The position numbers were made by a program, and so were the translations under genes. Positions 18,410 through 27,455 of a DNA stretch of 64,000 nucleotides are shown here, one piece after another. The first letter of the stretch is position 1; the number at the start of each line of letters is the position of its first letter. A model generated the notes under the pieces. The model had not been told where the DNA came from. It made no database searches and saw nothing but the letters and a program-made list of their open reading frames with translations. Source of the stretch: a virus; the IMG/VR virus record IMGVR_UViG_3300023313_000001, positions 62,001 through 126,000 of that record, one strand, 5' to 3'.

Positions 18410-18814
18410 TTATTCAGTTGTAGTTATATGGTGACTGTCAATACCGTGAGCTAGTAAGTATTGTATGCCATCTTCGTTATTATATTCGTCATCGTAGTAC
18501 ACTGTAGATATAGCTGACTTAACTATGATCTTTGCACATTCGACACAAGGTGCTGTGGTCACAAACAGTATAGCTCCGTTGGTGACATAATGTAACTTTC
18601 GTAGTGCGTTGTCTTCAGCATGGATCACTTCAGGACGAGTCACATTGTCAATTTCGCAAATATTTTCAAACCCAGGTGGAGTACCATTGTATCCTATACT
18701 GATTACACGGTCTCCATCCACTATGATACATCCTACTTTTCGGCGTATACAATACGATGCTTTAGCGTACGCATGAGCAGCATTCATATGTGCGATTATC
18801 ATTCTTGGTTTCAT
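18410..18814 (-). CDS. cd: Deoxycytidylate deaminase
   Basis: Zinc enzyme converting dCMP to dUMP for thymidylate synthesis. The 134-residue protein has the cytidine-deaminase zinc motif His-Ala-Glu-Asp-Asn-Ala (His ligand and catalytic Glu) and Ala-Pro-Cys-Val-Glu-Cys-Ala (two Cys ligands). It is shorter than T4 Cd (193 residues), which has an extra zinc loop. It is the first gene of the minus-strand nucleotide operon, 18 bases ahead of nrdA, and has a TATAAATA-type late promoter 19 bases upstream. Confidence 0.92.
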   Translation of the reverse strand: MKPRMIIAHMNAAHAYAKASYCIRRKVGCIIVDGDRVISIGYNGTPPGFENICEIDNVTRPEVIHAEDNALRKLHYVTNGAILFVTTAPCVECAKIIVKSAISTVYYDDEYNNEDGIQYLLAHGIDSHHITTTE

Positions 18815-18832
18815 ATCATAAAATTGTAGAGT

Positions 18833-18840
18833 TATTTATA
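18833..18840 (-). promoter_or_regulatory. T4-type late promoter (TATAAATA, minus strand)
   Basis: The + strand reads TATTTATA, that is TATAAATA on the minus strand, upstream of the dCMP deaminase/nrd operon. Nucleotide-metabolism genes are usually early or middle in T4, so late expression here would be a difference. Confidence 0.5.
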
Positions 18841-18897
18841 TGACACACTGACAACCGTTTCTGGATCTACATACTTCGGTGCGTTCAGTGTGACATA
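18839..18897. repeat. Inverted repeat between two divergent late promoters
   Basis: TATGACACACTGA at 18839-18851 and TCAGTGTGACATA at 18885-18897 are inverted copies matching at 12 of 13 positions, separated by 33 bases. Each arm abuts a late-promoter-like sequence pointing outward. This may be a shared upstream element or a duplicated promoter. Confidence 0.55.
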
Positions 18898-18908
18898 AAT
18901 ATAATAGC

Positions 18909-18916
18909 TATAAATA
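18909..18916 (+). promoter_or_regulatory. T4-type late promoter (TATAAATA)
   Basis: Exact TATAAATA, 29 bases before the ATG at 18946, at the usual distance for a short leader. Confidence 0.6.
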
Positions 18917-18945
18917 CTATAAACGTGAACAGTTGAGTCAGTCTA

Positions 18946-19713
18946 ATGAAAATGCTAAGAGAAATATACGATGATGTAACATGCAACATTAATTGGTCAC
19001 AAGATCCCAATTGTATTGCACAATTCAATGATAGTGCAGGTAATATCCACAACATCAAATTCACCATAGTCGAATCTTCTAAATGGGAAGTAGCTGTTGA
19101 TGACTCCATTCACCACCATCTGAATACATATTCAACTATATTCTCAGCGTTCTCACAAATGTTCGAACATTTATATCCGTTTGAGTTGACTATACATTGC
19201 AATCCACTCAATGAAAAGCATGCTATTCAGGTAATTAAAGAAATTAATAGCATATATGATTACAGTGCAATCAAGACCTCAACAGGGTTTGTCTTAACCC
19301 GCGGGGTGGACGTGGATAATGAAATATTGACTGAAGAGCCTAATACCAGTTTAATGTATCATAAGTTGTTTCCAGACAAACGATTACTACGAGATTTGGA
19401 ATCTCGTGGGTATACGTTCCAGATGGGGAATGGGTTGAAAATATATAAACAGTATTATTCTAGTGTTCATCGTGGATCTGGCCCATCTAAACGGCGTACC
19501 CTACAGTCGATTGTCATTCTCAAGGATGGACGATTGTTTAGAAAAATTCCTAAGGCTAAGTGGGTTCAGTTAGCAGATCCATCGGATCAACACTCAGATA
19601 CTTGGGGAACCTTATTCATGCGTAAGATGAAAAAACATGAACAAGACAGGATCCAAACTCGGAAACAAAAACTTCAAGATCATAGAAAAGCACGATTAAC
19701 TAAGTCTAATTGA
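18946..19713 (+). CDS. Hypothetical protein with basic C-terminus, probably late
   Basis: A 255-residue soluble protein not confidently assigned. The middle (residues 50-90) has an Ile-His-His-His stretch followed by a helical segment, Thr-Ile-Phe-Ser-Ala-Phe-Ser-Gln-Met-Phe. The last 45 residues are strongly basic and helical, rich in Lys, Arg and Gln, as in nucleic-acid or capsid-interior binding proteins. An exact TATAAATA sits 29 bases upstream, which suggests late expression and a virion or packaging role. It is followed by an RNA ligase gene with a short gap. Confidence 0.7.
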   Translation: MKMLREIYDDVTCNINWSQDPNCIAQFNDSAGNIHNIKFTIVESSKWEVAVDDSIHHHLNTYSTIFSAFSQMFEHLYPFELTIHCNPLNEKHAIQVIKEINSIYDYSAIKTSTGFVLTRGVDVDNEILTEEPNTSLMYHKLFPDKRLLRDLESRGYTFQMGNGLKIYKQYYSSVHRGSGPSKRRTLQSIVILKDGRLFRKIPKAKWVQLADPSDQHSDTWGTLFMRKMKKHEQDRIQTRKQKLQDHRKARLTKSN

Positions 19714-19773
19714 GTTGACCACATCAGTCCAGTGTGGTACTGTCGTAATATCATTATCAAGTGGAGAAATTAT

Positions 19774-20736
19774 ATGAAGAAGTGGACAGATATTGCACAA
19801 TTTACTCATGTAGTTAAGTACGTGAGGACACATTATAGCAATCTACCAACATTGTTGTTTAGAGGAACTGTAAAATTGCACGGATCCAATGCAGGTATTC
19901 GCAGAGAGAATGGAGTATATTACGCTCAAGGTCGAAATAGAATGTTAGCGATAGGTGACGATAACTATGGTTTTGCTGCTTGGCTAGACAATAAACTTAA
20001 AGGTGATGCATTTAAACTGAATTTAGATATAATGTTTGACAGCATCCAAGAATCAGAACATGATGTAATTACAGTATTCGGAGAGTGGTGTGGGAAGGGC
20101 ATACAGTCCATAGTGGCAATATCAGACTTACCATCTAAAAAATTTGTAATTTTTGCTGCCCATGTGAACGATCGATATGTGGAAAACACTAAATCATTAA
20201 ATATTCCCGATGATGACATCGCTAACGTATTGGACGCTGGAGCGTGCTTTGTTGGAATAGATTTTAACAACCCAGCTGCTTCGTTAGAAGATATTGAAAA
20301 AATGACGATGGCGGTGGATGCACAGTGTCCATTTGGCATGATCTACGGGATCGATGGTATAGGAGAAGGTCTAGTATGGTCATGTGTTGAGTTGCCTATA
20401 AATACTGATCTGATGTTTAAATCTAAAGGTCCTAGTCATGTAGGTAGTAAAAAAACACGAAAGATTGTAACAGTAGACCCCGAAAAACTCGCAAAGATTT
20501 CTGATGTGGTGGAGCACGTCCTACCAGATTGGCGATTACAGCAAGGATTTGAACATGTTGACAAGTTAGATATAACTTGTACAGGCCAGTACTTAAAATG
20601 GATTGGGCAAGATGTAAAGAAAGAAGAAACGGATACTCTGGAGGTAAACGATTTGGTATGGACTGATATAGCTAAACAGGTAAATCTCCGTGCTAAAGAG
20701 CATTTCATGCAGAGTTTAAATGCTAGTATATTTTAA
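19774..20736 (+). CDS. RNA ligase, T4 Rnl2-like
   Basis: A nucleotidyltransferase that seals RNA ends. Conserved motifs in order: motif I Lys34-Leu-His-Gly-Ser-Asn with the adenylated Lys, Arg-Asn-Arg in the next strand, motif III Val-Phe-Gly-Glu-Trp-Cys-Gly-Lys-Gly-Ile-Gln, IIIa Phe-Val-Ile-Phe-Ala, motif IV Gly-Glu-Gly-Leu-Val-Trp, and motif V Leu-Met-Phe-Lys-Ser-Lys-Gly. The 320-residue length and motif spacing fit T4 RNA ligase 2. I chose ATG 19774 because GGAG lies just upstream; a GTG at 19732 lacks a site. It probably repairs RNA nicks, perhaps host-cleaved tRNAs, although no kinase/phosphatase partner is in the window. Confidence 0.88.
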   Translation: MKKWTDIAQFTHVVKYVRTHYSNLPTLLFRGTVKLHGSNAGIRRENGVYYAQGRNRMLAIGDDNYGFAAWLDNKLKGDAFKLNLDIMFDSIQESEHDVITVFGEWCGKGIQSIVAISDLPSKKFVIFAAHVNDRYVENTKSLNIPDDDIANVLDAGACFVGIDFNNPAASLEDIEKMTMAVDAQCPFGMIYGIDGIGEGLVWSCVELPINTDLMFKSKGPSHVGSKKTRKIVTVDPEKLAKISDVVEHVLPDWRLQQGFEHVDKLDITCTGQYLKWIGQDVKKEETDTLEVNDLVWTDIAKQVNLRAKEHFMQSLNASIF

Positions 20737-20772
20737 ACTCGTAATTTTAACAATTATTATAAGGTAATACCA

Positions 20773-21057
20773 ATGGACTACAAACGTAAGTTACGTACCC
20801 CACACAAACGACATCAAGCTACAGAGATCGATGTTGACCACGTTATTAGATATTTATCCAGGCAATTCAGACAGCGAACAGAGTCCTACGGCAGATTCAC
20901 TGCAGTAAAGGGAACAGAGTTGTATGACCTTCAGGTAAATTTTTCGTATTTGTTAGACAGCATCAAGCGTGGTCCTACCTATCATGCGAGTAAGGTTATA
21001 GCTATCACGAATGATTTCTTAGATAAAATTAAACCTAGTCCATCTCGCGTCCATTAA
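20773..21057 (+). CDS. Small basic hypothetical protein
   Basis: A 94-residue, strongly basic protein (many Lys, Arg and His in the first 50 residues) with predicted helices and no cysteines. It is preceded by ATAAGGTAAT. It may bind nucleic acid, but no family is recognised. It sits between the RNA ligase gene and another unknown gene. Confidence 0.6.
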   Translation: MDYKRKLRTPHKRHQATEIDVDHVIRYLSRQFRQRTESYGRFTAVKGTELYDLQVNFSYLLDSIKRGPTYHASKVIAITNDFLDKIKPSPSRVH

Positions 21058-21086
21058 CTACTAGCGAGTCTTTAATAAATACCAAT

Positions 21087-21635
21087 ATGAAGGTATTGGA
21101 CTTGTTCGGAACACTACATACACGTCGATCTGTACAACCATTATTAGGTGAACAGATCGACGTTATCAGACATAAATGCTCTCAATTTATTGTGGAGTCT
21201 AAAGGAGTGCCTGTATATAAGTGTTTGGATAAGATATGTACATTTACTAAATTGAAAGCTAGGGTAAAAAAACGTAGTGATACCTTTTCTGAGTCGTTCA
21301 ATAATGCGTTTGCACCAAAACTCAGACAACGAGCTATATACGCTCATGGTGGGTTATCTGAATCACTAACTCCGTCATATTACATCTTTCCCATAAATGG
21401 ATATAAGTATGTATTCAACACCCAGATTGAAAACTCTTCGATATATGAAACTGTTTATAACCATATAGACAGTGATGAATTGTTTGCAGAATTACTCCAA
21501 CACAGTTACTCAAACACCAACTTAGTTGAAGGAATCAAATCTGGCTCAGAAATTTTATTCCATAATATTCCATGTTGCTATGCTATCAATACTCAAGCGT
21601 ATGAGCAGTATGATGAGTTGTTGTCTATTCTGTAA
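21087..21635 (+). CDS. Hypothetical protein of a T4-like phage family
   Basis: A 182-residue protein. The central segment Lys-Lys-Arg-Ser-Asp-Thr ... Arg-Ala-Ile-Tyr-Ala-His-Gly ... Ile-Phe-Pro-Ile-Asn-Gly-Tyr resembles a recurrent uncharacterised family I associate with marine T4-like phages (Arg-x-x-Arg-x-Pro-x-Asp-Thr, then Ala-x-Gly, then Phe-Pro-x-Gly-x-Tyr). Its function is unknown. The second half is acidic and helical. No ribosome binding site is evident, and AATAAATA lies directly before the start, so the start may not be correct. Confidence 0.6.
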   Translation: MKVLDLFGTLHTRRSVQPLLGEQIDVIRHKCSQFIVESKGVPVYKCLDKICTFTKLKARVKKRSDTFSESFNNAFAPKLRQRAIYAHGGLSESLTPSYYIFPINGYKYVFNTQIENSSIYETVYNHIDSDELFAELLQHSYSNTNLVEGIKSGSEILFHNIPCCYAINTQAYEQYDELLSIL

Positions 21636-21671
21636 GTCTTTCGTATAGTCTACAACTACGGGAGTAAATAT

Positions 21672-21872
21672 ATGACATATGTATCACACCTATTCATGCC
21701 TCAAGAGACCATTCATGCCATTATCAAAAAATATAATACCACTGAACTATCTAGGAGTCAGTTAACTGAGATGATGGACTGGTTCAATAATGAAAATGGA
21801 CTATCGGTGCCAAGAGTAGGTCAACGATACAAAATCCCTGTTAACAACTCATTAACTCAACATAAGGAATAA
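21672..21872 (+). CDS. Small hypothetical protein
   Basis: A 66-residue protein preceded by GGGAGTAA. Its C-terminal Pro-Arg-Val-Gly-Gln-Arg-Tyr-Lys-Ile-Pro resembles the end of LysM-like repeats, but the rest does not, so I make no assignment. It ends 2 bases before the next gene and is likely co-translated with it. Confidence 0.55.
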   Translation: MTYVSHLFMPQETIHAIIKKYNTTELSRSQLTEMMDWFNNENGLSVPRVGQRYKIPVNNSLTQHKE

Positions 21873-21874
21873 AT

Positions 21875-22228
21875 ATGGACAAGTCAGAAATTTTTAAAGA
21901 CATAGTAAAACACAATCGCATTGTATCATTGCGTATGGTAACAGGAGAAGAAGTTATTGCTCGAGTGCAAAATGTTTACGATAGCTACATAACTATAGAC
22001 CAACCTCGTGTGTTAATTGCTGAATTGCGACGTAAACCAGATGGTACTCCGTTTATGGCTGCTAACATACTAAACTGGTTGAATGCTGATCCTGATAATA
22101 ATTGTAACGTATGTTATACAGATATTGTCACGATAATTGTGCCTGATGGTGGAATAGAGTCTGAGTACATCAGATTTACTACAGGAATCGAGTTGGCAGA
22201 GTCTGCTAACAATAAAATTATTACATAA
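21875..22228 (+). CDS. Small protein, possibly Sm-like beta-barrel
   Basis: A 117-residue protein with the opening Val-Ser-Leu-Arg-Met-Val-Thr-Gly-Glu-Glu-Val-Ile-Ala-Arg-Val followed by Ile-Thr-Ile-Asp-Gln-Pro-Arg-Val. This is the strand-turn-strand pattern of Sm/LSm-like proteins found in T4-like phages. If correct it would form a ring that binds RNA. The evidence is only the pattern, and an SH3-like barrel is equally possible. The gene lies between small unknowns and a virion-type protein. Confidence 0.55.
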   Translation: MDKSEIFKDIVKHNRIVSLRMVTGEEVIARVQNVYDSYITIDQPRVLIAELRRKPDGTPFMAANILNWLNADPDNNCNVCYTDIVTIIVPDGGIESEYIRFTTGIELAESANNKIIT

Positions 22229-22237
22229 GGATGAACC

Positions 22238-23221
22238 ATGAGTATAGTAGTTTACCAATGCGACACGTGCAATAGAGATATCGATATTGTCCGTAACGAA
22301 CACGGATTAGATACCATTAATAGGTGTGTTATTACTCATGGGTGTAAAGGAACTCTTCATCAAATTCAAGAACGTCCTACTGGAGTTCGGGGGACACCCA
22401 CTGAAGATGTTGATGGACTAGATAATTTTAGACAACGAAATATTCTGCATGTACACGATCAGACATTGTCGTCATCGTCTTGGACAGTTAATCATAACTT
22501 GAATACAGATCCGTCAAGCCATGTTTATATCCATACTATTGCGCTAGATGGCAACAGATCGACTAAGTTAGTAGATCCAGAGACATATGTGGTAACGTAT
22601 ATTGATGCTGATACTAGTGTGATAGAGTTTGCCTCTGCTACTACTGGGGTAGTCCATTCTGTGGCGAGATCTTCTAACCCAGCAGATGATCAAGTTAAAC
22701 TAGCAGATCCAATATTTGTGCAGGTATCAGCTAATGCAATATTGACAATTGCTACAGCAGAGTTTAGTGGACAAAGTGTGATCCAAATGATGAGTTTTAT
22801 TTCTCCATCTACTGGGTCGGTTGTTGTAACTCCTGTAGAGTTTACTGCACATAAGGATGACACTACAAGTGAAATTGCCTTGTTTAATACCCCTTGGCAA
22901 GATACAGATACTGTACTAGCAAACGGTCAACCGTATAAGGTACGTAGTGTGCGGATAAGTGACATAATACAGTCACAAAACATAGAGCCTGGATCTCCTT
23001 TTTTCTTCAATAACCCATCAGATTTCATCTTATTGCTATCAACAGCTCCCTACGAGTCCAGTGTGGATCATAACTTAAATTCCACAGTATTGCCAGAAGA
23101 TATCATCTCATCTGGAACTGTGTTCAACTCACATGTATTAAATGATGAGTTACACGTTGATGGTATCACCACTACAGAGTATCATCCAGCCATTAAAATT
23201 ATTACTACTATTTTTGGATAA
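22238..23221 (+). CDS. Virion structural protein with W-x-V-x-H-N-L module
   Basis: A 327-residue protein starting with a zinc-knuckle-like segment (Cys8-x-x-Cys11 and later cysteines near residues 31 and 36). Residues 85-145 contain the module Ser-Trp-Thr-Val-Asn-His-Asn-Leu that recurs in fibre and baseplate-type genes at 53-61 kb. The rest is beta-rich and Thr/Ser-rich. Baseplate or neck association is plausible from the shared module. It is placed directly before the helicase gene, an unusual position for a structural gene. Shine-Dalgarno AAGGA precedes the ATG. Confidence 0.6.
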   Translation: MSIVVYQCDTCNRDIDIVRNEHGLDTINRCVITHGCKGTLHQIQERPTGVRGTPTEDVDGLDNFRQRNILHVHDQTLSSSSWTVNHNLNTDPSSHVYIHTIALDGNRSTKLVDPETYVVTYIDADTSVIEFASATTGVVHSVARSSNPADDQVKLADPIFVQVSANAILTIATAEFSGQSVIQMMSFISPSTGSVVVTPVEFTAHKDDTTSEIALFNTPWQDTDTVLANGQPYKVRSVRISDIIQSQNIEPGSPFFFNNPSDFILLLSTAPYESSVDHNLNSTVLPEDIISSGTVFNSHVLNDELHVDGITTTEYHPAIKIITTIFG

Positions 23222-23230
23222 TATTGCCTT

Positions 23231-24589
23231 ATGACTACATCGATAGATACCACTTACGAAAAACAAAAGATTCTAGTAGAGAGTTTATTAGCATCTCCCG
23301 ACTTGTTTATGTTATGCTCAAATATAATAAGTTCTGCGTATTTCATGCCTGAGTTTAAAAACACTGTGGACTTTATCCAAGAGTACTATGGAATGTATAA
23401 CAGTCTACCATCCATTAAAGTCATCAAGGCTGAGACTGGTGTAGTGTTAGACGTAGCTGAAAAACTACTGTTAGATGAATTCGACTATGCAGCTAACGAG
23501 ATTGAATCGTTCTGTAAAGAGAAAGCGGTACTCAATGAGGTGTTGGATGCAGGGAAATACATTGATTCTGGAGATTTCGGAACACTAGTGGAACGATTGG
23601 AGGCTGCAGTGTTGATCTCGTTGCAACGAGATCTCGGAACTAATGTTATGGATGATGTTGCAGCTAGAATAGAGTCGCGAAAAAATAGTAGACAACCCAT
23701 TTCCACAGGGTGGCCTAATGTGGATAAGATATTGGGCGGAGGACTTCAACGCACTGAATTGCTTATGTGTTCAGCAAACTCTGGTGGTGGAAAATCTGTA
23801 ATGTTAGGAAATTTAGCGTTAAATTTCGTACAACAAGGACATGACGTCTTGTATGTATCTTTAGAGTTGAATGAAGACATGGTGTCTGATCGGATAGAAA
23901 CGATGATCACTGCTAGAGGTAGAGAGGAAAAGTTTAACAGAATAGCTGAAACAGCAACTGAGGTAGAACAGTTCAGTTCTGAGAACGGAGCAACAATATA
24001 TGTAAAATATATGGATGCTGAATCAAATTCAAACGATATCAGGGCATACCTGAAAGAATTCGAATTATGTTACAATAAAGTTCCGACACTACTTATTGTA
24101 GATTACTTAGACATCTTTGGAACAAATGAGCGTCAGCCATTTTCTAGTGTATATGATAAAGATAAAGCGTCATCTACCCAGTTACGTGCAATTGGTAATA
24201 ATCCTCATTATAACATGGTCATGGCTACTGCGTCTCAACAAAACCGAACAGCAGTGAATGAGGTTCAAATGAATCATAGTCATATAGCTGGAGGATTAAG
24301 TAAAATTAATATTGTTGATATATACTTATCAATTATTATGACAGATGCAATGAGAGCTGAAGGAGTGGCAGATTTTGCATTTCTTAAAACAAGATCCTCA
24401 GGCGGAGTTGGAGAGTCGGCTCATATGAGTTGGGATCCGATAGCGTTGAAGTTCGACAGCCTAGATCGTACGTCGATAAATACTAGTGTAGCCAACACTA
24501 CAGCACGGCAACCTGAATCTACAGATAAATCTTCAAGGAATATCGTCGAAACTGGTGGTGAGTTGTTGAGTTTAATGGATTTTGAATAG
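23231..24589 (+). CDS. 41: Replicative DNA helicase, T4 gp41 / DnaB-like
   Basis: Hexameric 5'-3' helicase that unwinds the fork and partners with the primase. The protein has 452 residues. The RecA-like core begins with Gly-Trp-Pro-x-Val-Asp-Lys-Ile-Leu-Gly-Gly-Gly and Walker A Ser-Ala-Asn-Ser-Gly-Gly-Gly-Lys-Ser (181-189). Tyr-Val-Ser-Leu-Glu-Leu follows, with Walker B Leu-Leu-Ile-Val-Asp-Tyr about 90 residues later, and an Ala-Ser-Gln-Gln-Asn-Arg motif of the DnaB family. The N-terminal 150 residues form the helical primase-interacting domain. The acidic C-terminus is typical of T4 gp41. Confidence 0.93.
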   Translation: MTTSIDTTYEKQKILVESLLASPDLFMLCSNIISSAYFMPEFKNTVDFIQEYYGMYNSLPSIKVIKAETGVVLDVAEKLLLDEFDYAANEIESFCKEKAVLNEVLDAGKYIDSGDFGTLVERLEAAVLISLQRDLGTNVMDDVAARIESRKNSRQPISTGWPNVDKILGGGLQRTELLMCSANSGGGKSVMLGNLALNFVQQGHDVLYVSLELNEDMVSDRIETMITARGREEKFNRIAETATEVEQFSSENGATIYVKYMDAESNSNDIRAYLKEFELCYNKVPTLLIVDYLDIFGTNERQPFSSVYDKDKASSTQLRAIGNNPHYNMVMATASQQNRTAVNEVQMNHSHIAGGLSKINIVDIYLSIIMTDAMRAEGVADFAFLKTRSSGGVGESAHMSWDPIALKFDSLDRTSINTSVANTTARQPESTDKSSRNIVETGGELLSLMDFE

Positions 24590-24630
24590 TTTAATATAAA
24601 CATACATAATATAATTTTTAGGAGAACATA

Positions 24631-24897
24631 ATGGAAACAATTAATATAGATAATGAAACGATTCGTGTAGCAGATTTACCGAATGGACTACAAAATATGG
24701 TAATACTGTATGAAAAGGTAGTGCAGGCAGAAATAGACGCTCGTGTGGAGTTAGCAATTCAAGAAGCTGCTAAAGTCGAAATCACACGCAGAGTAGTTAC
24801 TGGGTATCGTGAATATAAAGAGTCTGATAAAGCAGAGGATCTAACACCAACTGAAGCAGCAGAGGATGCAGTTGATGAAACCACACCAGCTGTGTAA
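24631..24897 (+). CDS. Small acidic hypothetical protein
   Basis: An 88-residue protein with AGGAGA 6 bases before the ATG. It is helical and acidic, with an Ala/Glu-rich C-terminal tail. I do not recognise a family. Its end overlaps the next gene by about 20 bases, so the two are likely translated together. Confidence 0.6.
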   Translation: METINIDNETIRVADLPNGLQNMVILYEKVVQAEIDARVELAIQEAAKVEITRRVVTGYREYKESDKAEDLTPTEAAEDAVDETTPAV

Positions 24898-25171
24898 TAT
24901 CACATACACTAAATCAGCAGATGAAGTAACTGAACGTACCATTATTCCGGTGTCAGTTCCGTCCAAAGTGGTGTTTTCTATTGATGTATCTGATCTATCT
25001 AAGGAAGATGCTGACAAAATGTTGAAACTATATCTGAAATATGAGCAGTATCGAGATCGGCATATGTCTATGCTGTTTAATTTTACTGAGTGGGCGGATC
25101 ATACAAACCCATCGATTGATACTAATACAATTAAGTATAGATCGTTCTCTGTCAATAAAATTGCAGAATAG
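24875..25171 (+). CDS. Conserved hypothetical protein of T4-like phages
   Basis: A 98-residue protein from the ATG at 24875, chosen because AGAGG at 24861-24865 is 9 bases upstream; an ATG at 24866 touches that site. The pattern Arg-Thr-Ile-Ile-Pro-Val-Ser-Val-Pro ... Ala-Ile/Ile-Asp-Val-Ser-Asp-Leu ... Tyr-x-x-Tyr ... Phe-x-x-Trp ... Tyr-Arg-Ser-Phe resembles an uncharacterised family I recall from marine T4-like phages. No function can be given. A strong terminator follows. Confidence 0.6.
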   Translation: MKPHQLCNITYTKSADEVTERTIIPVSVPSKVVFSIDVSDLSKEDADKMLKLYLKYEQYRDRHMSMLFNFTEWADHTNPSIDTNTIKYRSFSVNKIAE

Positions 25172-25188
25172 TCTTAGTTGGTGTAGTG

Positions 25189-25230
25189 AGACATTAAAAA
25201 AGGCTGCTTTTGCAGCCTTTTTTAATGTCT
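25189..25230. terminator. Strong intrinsic terminator (symmetrical)
   Basis: A perfect 19-bp stem (arms 25189-25207 and 25212-25230) with a TTTT loop. The GC-rich tip GGCTGC/GCAGCC is flanked by A and T runs on both sides, so it can terminate in both directions. It closes the helicase transcription unit. Confidence 0.9.
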
Positions 25231-25268
25231 GTAATAAATACATTTACATATATGTGTGCAACTTAATT

Positions 25269-25276
25269 CATAAATA
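25269..25276 (+). promoter_or_regulatory. Late-promoter-like element (CATAAATA)
   Basis: One mismatch to TATAAATA, 19 bases before the ATG at 25296 and just after the terminator. It would start the head-type operon at 25.3-31.6 kb. Confidence 0.4.
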
Positions 25277-25295
25277 ACATAACAGTGAGAATCAT

Positions 25296-25514
25296 ATGAC
25301 CCTAGATGAAATATTAGTAGAAACTGCTGCAGCTGGCTCGATTGGTGGTCATTCGGTAGCTGGTGGAAGAAATTCCTTGTTTGGCGGGAAAGGAGTGTCG
25401 TCAAGTATGCTAAGACGAATGACCCCTGCAGGTGGATCTATTCTCAAGTTAAATAGTAAGAAACGTAAAAAGGTTGCAGGTATCCCCGTAATAAACTTTG
25501 AAAGTGAGGCTTAA
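25296..25514 (+). CDS. Small Gly/Ser-rich protein
   Basis: A 72-residue protein, Gly/Ser/Ala-rich in the first half and basic in the second (Lys-Lys-Arg-Lys-Lys at about residue 56). It is the first gene after the terminator and late-like promoter and is followed at once by acidic head-type proteins. A virion or prohead component is plausible from context only. Confidence 0.55.
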   Translation: MTLDEILVETAAAGSIGGHSVAGGRNSLFGGKGVSSSMLRRMTPAGGSILKLNSKKRKKVAGIPVINFESEA

Positions 25515-25516
25515 TA

Positions 25517-26557
<1,041 letters not shown>

Positions 26558-26558
26558 T

Positions 26559-27455
26559 ATGAATAACATGGAATTTACTGCAGGTACAGATCCTGTACGA
26601 CAGGAACGTTCAAACGAAGGTGCAGATGCTCTCATCCAGGGGATCTTAACTAATATTTTAGGAGCTTCTCCGTCTGCAACTAGTAGAATATTGAACATGC
26701 TCAACTCCAGCGGAGAAGGAATGGCTGTGCGTCAACATGTAAAGGTATTGTCGTTGACTGCACATTCCAAGTTAAATCAAGTGTTAGATATGTTGGATTC
26801 CCCAGATGATATGGATGATATGGATGATATGGATGATATGGATGATATGGATGATATGGATGATATGGATTCCCCAGACGATATGGACGATATGGATGAT
26901 ATGGATGATATGGATGATATGGATGATATGGATGATATGGATGATATGGATGATTCCCCATTGTCTGGACCAGATGACCCACGTAATCCCAATATGATGG
27001 ATCATTCTGGATTGCGTCCCCAGGATAATTCTTCTTGGAATCCTGAGGATAATCTCGATGATAGTCGACGTGACAGAATGAGAGCTCCAGATGTGGCTGA
27101 CGTAGATGACTACTCAGCTGAAGCTAGACAAGATCGCATACGAGAGTCTAAGTCGTTTATTGGGTATCTGTTGAATGAAATGAACGATGAGAAAGTAGAT
27201 GCTGAGTTGGCAGCAATGGGAGATGATACAGATGCTGATCTAGATCCAGCAACGCTGCGGAGAGTGCAACAGGCACAAAAAAGTGGAAATACAGACGCTG
27301 CAAATAAATTACGCCAACAGGGCCTCCGCAGGAAGCGAGCTTCAACTCCAAAGCAGCCTGAAAGTCCAACTTCGTTACAAGTAATGAGGAAGAAGCAGGA
27401 GTTGGCAGATGCGGTCAAACGTGATAGAGCAGCCCAACAACGGAGATCCCAATGA
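26559..27455 (+). CDS. Acidic protein with Asp-Asp-Met tandem repeat
   Basis: A 298-residue protein. Residues 83-132 are 15 near-perfect Asp-Asp-Met units split by a Ser-Pro, encoded by a 9-bp DNA repeat. After it come Pro/Asp-rich and Arg-rich stretches, the segment Ser-Phe-Ile-Gly-Tyr-Leu-Leu-Asn-Glu, and a basic C-terminus. The repeat would be an extended polyanionic, Met-rich segment; metal binding or mimicry of DNA charge is conceivable. It ends overlapping the next start by 4 bases (ATGA). It shares a hydrophobic Ser-Phe-Ile-x-Tyr-Leu peptide with the next protein. No known family is recognised. Confidence 0.6.
   Translation: MNNMEFTAGTDPVRQERSNEGADALIQGILTNILGASPSATSRILNMLNSSGEGMAVRQHVKVLSLTAHSKLNQVLDMLDSPDDMDDMDDMDDMDDMDDMDDMDSPDDMDDMDDMDDMDDMDDMDDMDDMDDSPLSGPDDPRNPNMMDHSGLRPQDNSSWNPEDNLDDSRRDRMRAPDVADVDDYSAEARQDRIRESKSFIGYLLNEMNDEKVDAELAAMGDDTDADLDPATLRRVQQAQKSGNTDAANKLRQQGLRRKRASTPKQPESPTSLQVMRKKQELADAVKRDRAAQQRRSQ
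26805..26954 (+). repeat. 9-bp tandem repeat GATGATATG
   Basis: Seven perfect copies at 26805-26867, a spacer encoding Asp-Ser-Pro at 26868-26876, then eight and two-thirds copies at 26877-26954 (the first two units use GAC). The period preserves the reading frame, so copy number can vary without frameshift. Confidence 0.95.

Noticed and set aside
25189-25230. An attachment site or riboswitch
   Set aside because: The perfect stem, GC tip and flanking T runs are fully explained by a terminator.
26701-27005. Minus-strand frames of repeated Pro-Tyr-His or Ile-Ser-Ser
   Set aside because: They are antisense shadows of the Asp-Asp-Met repeat, without ribosome binding sites.
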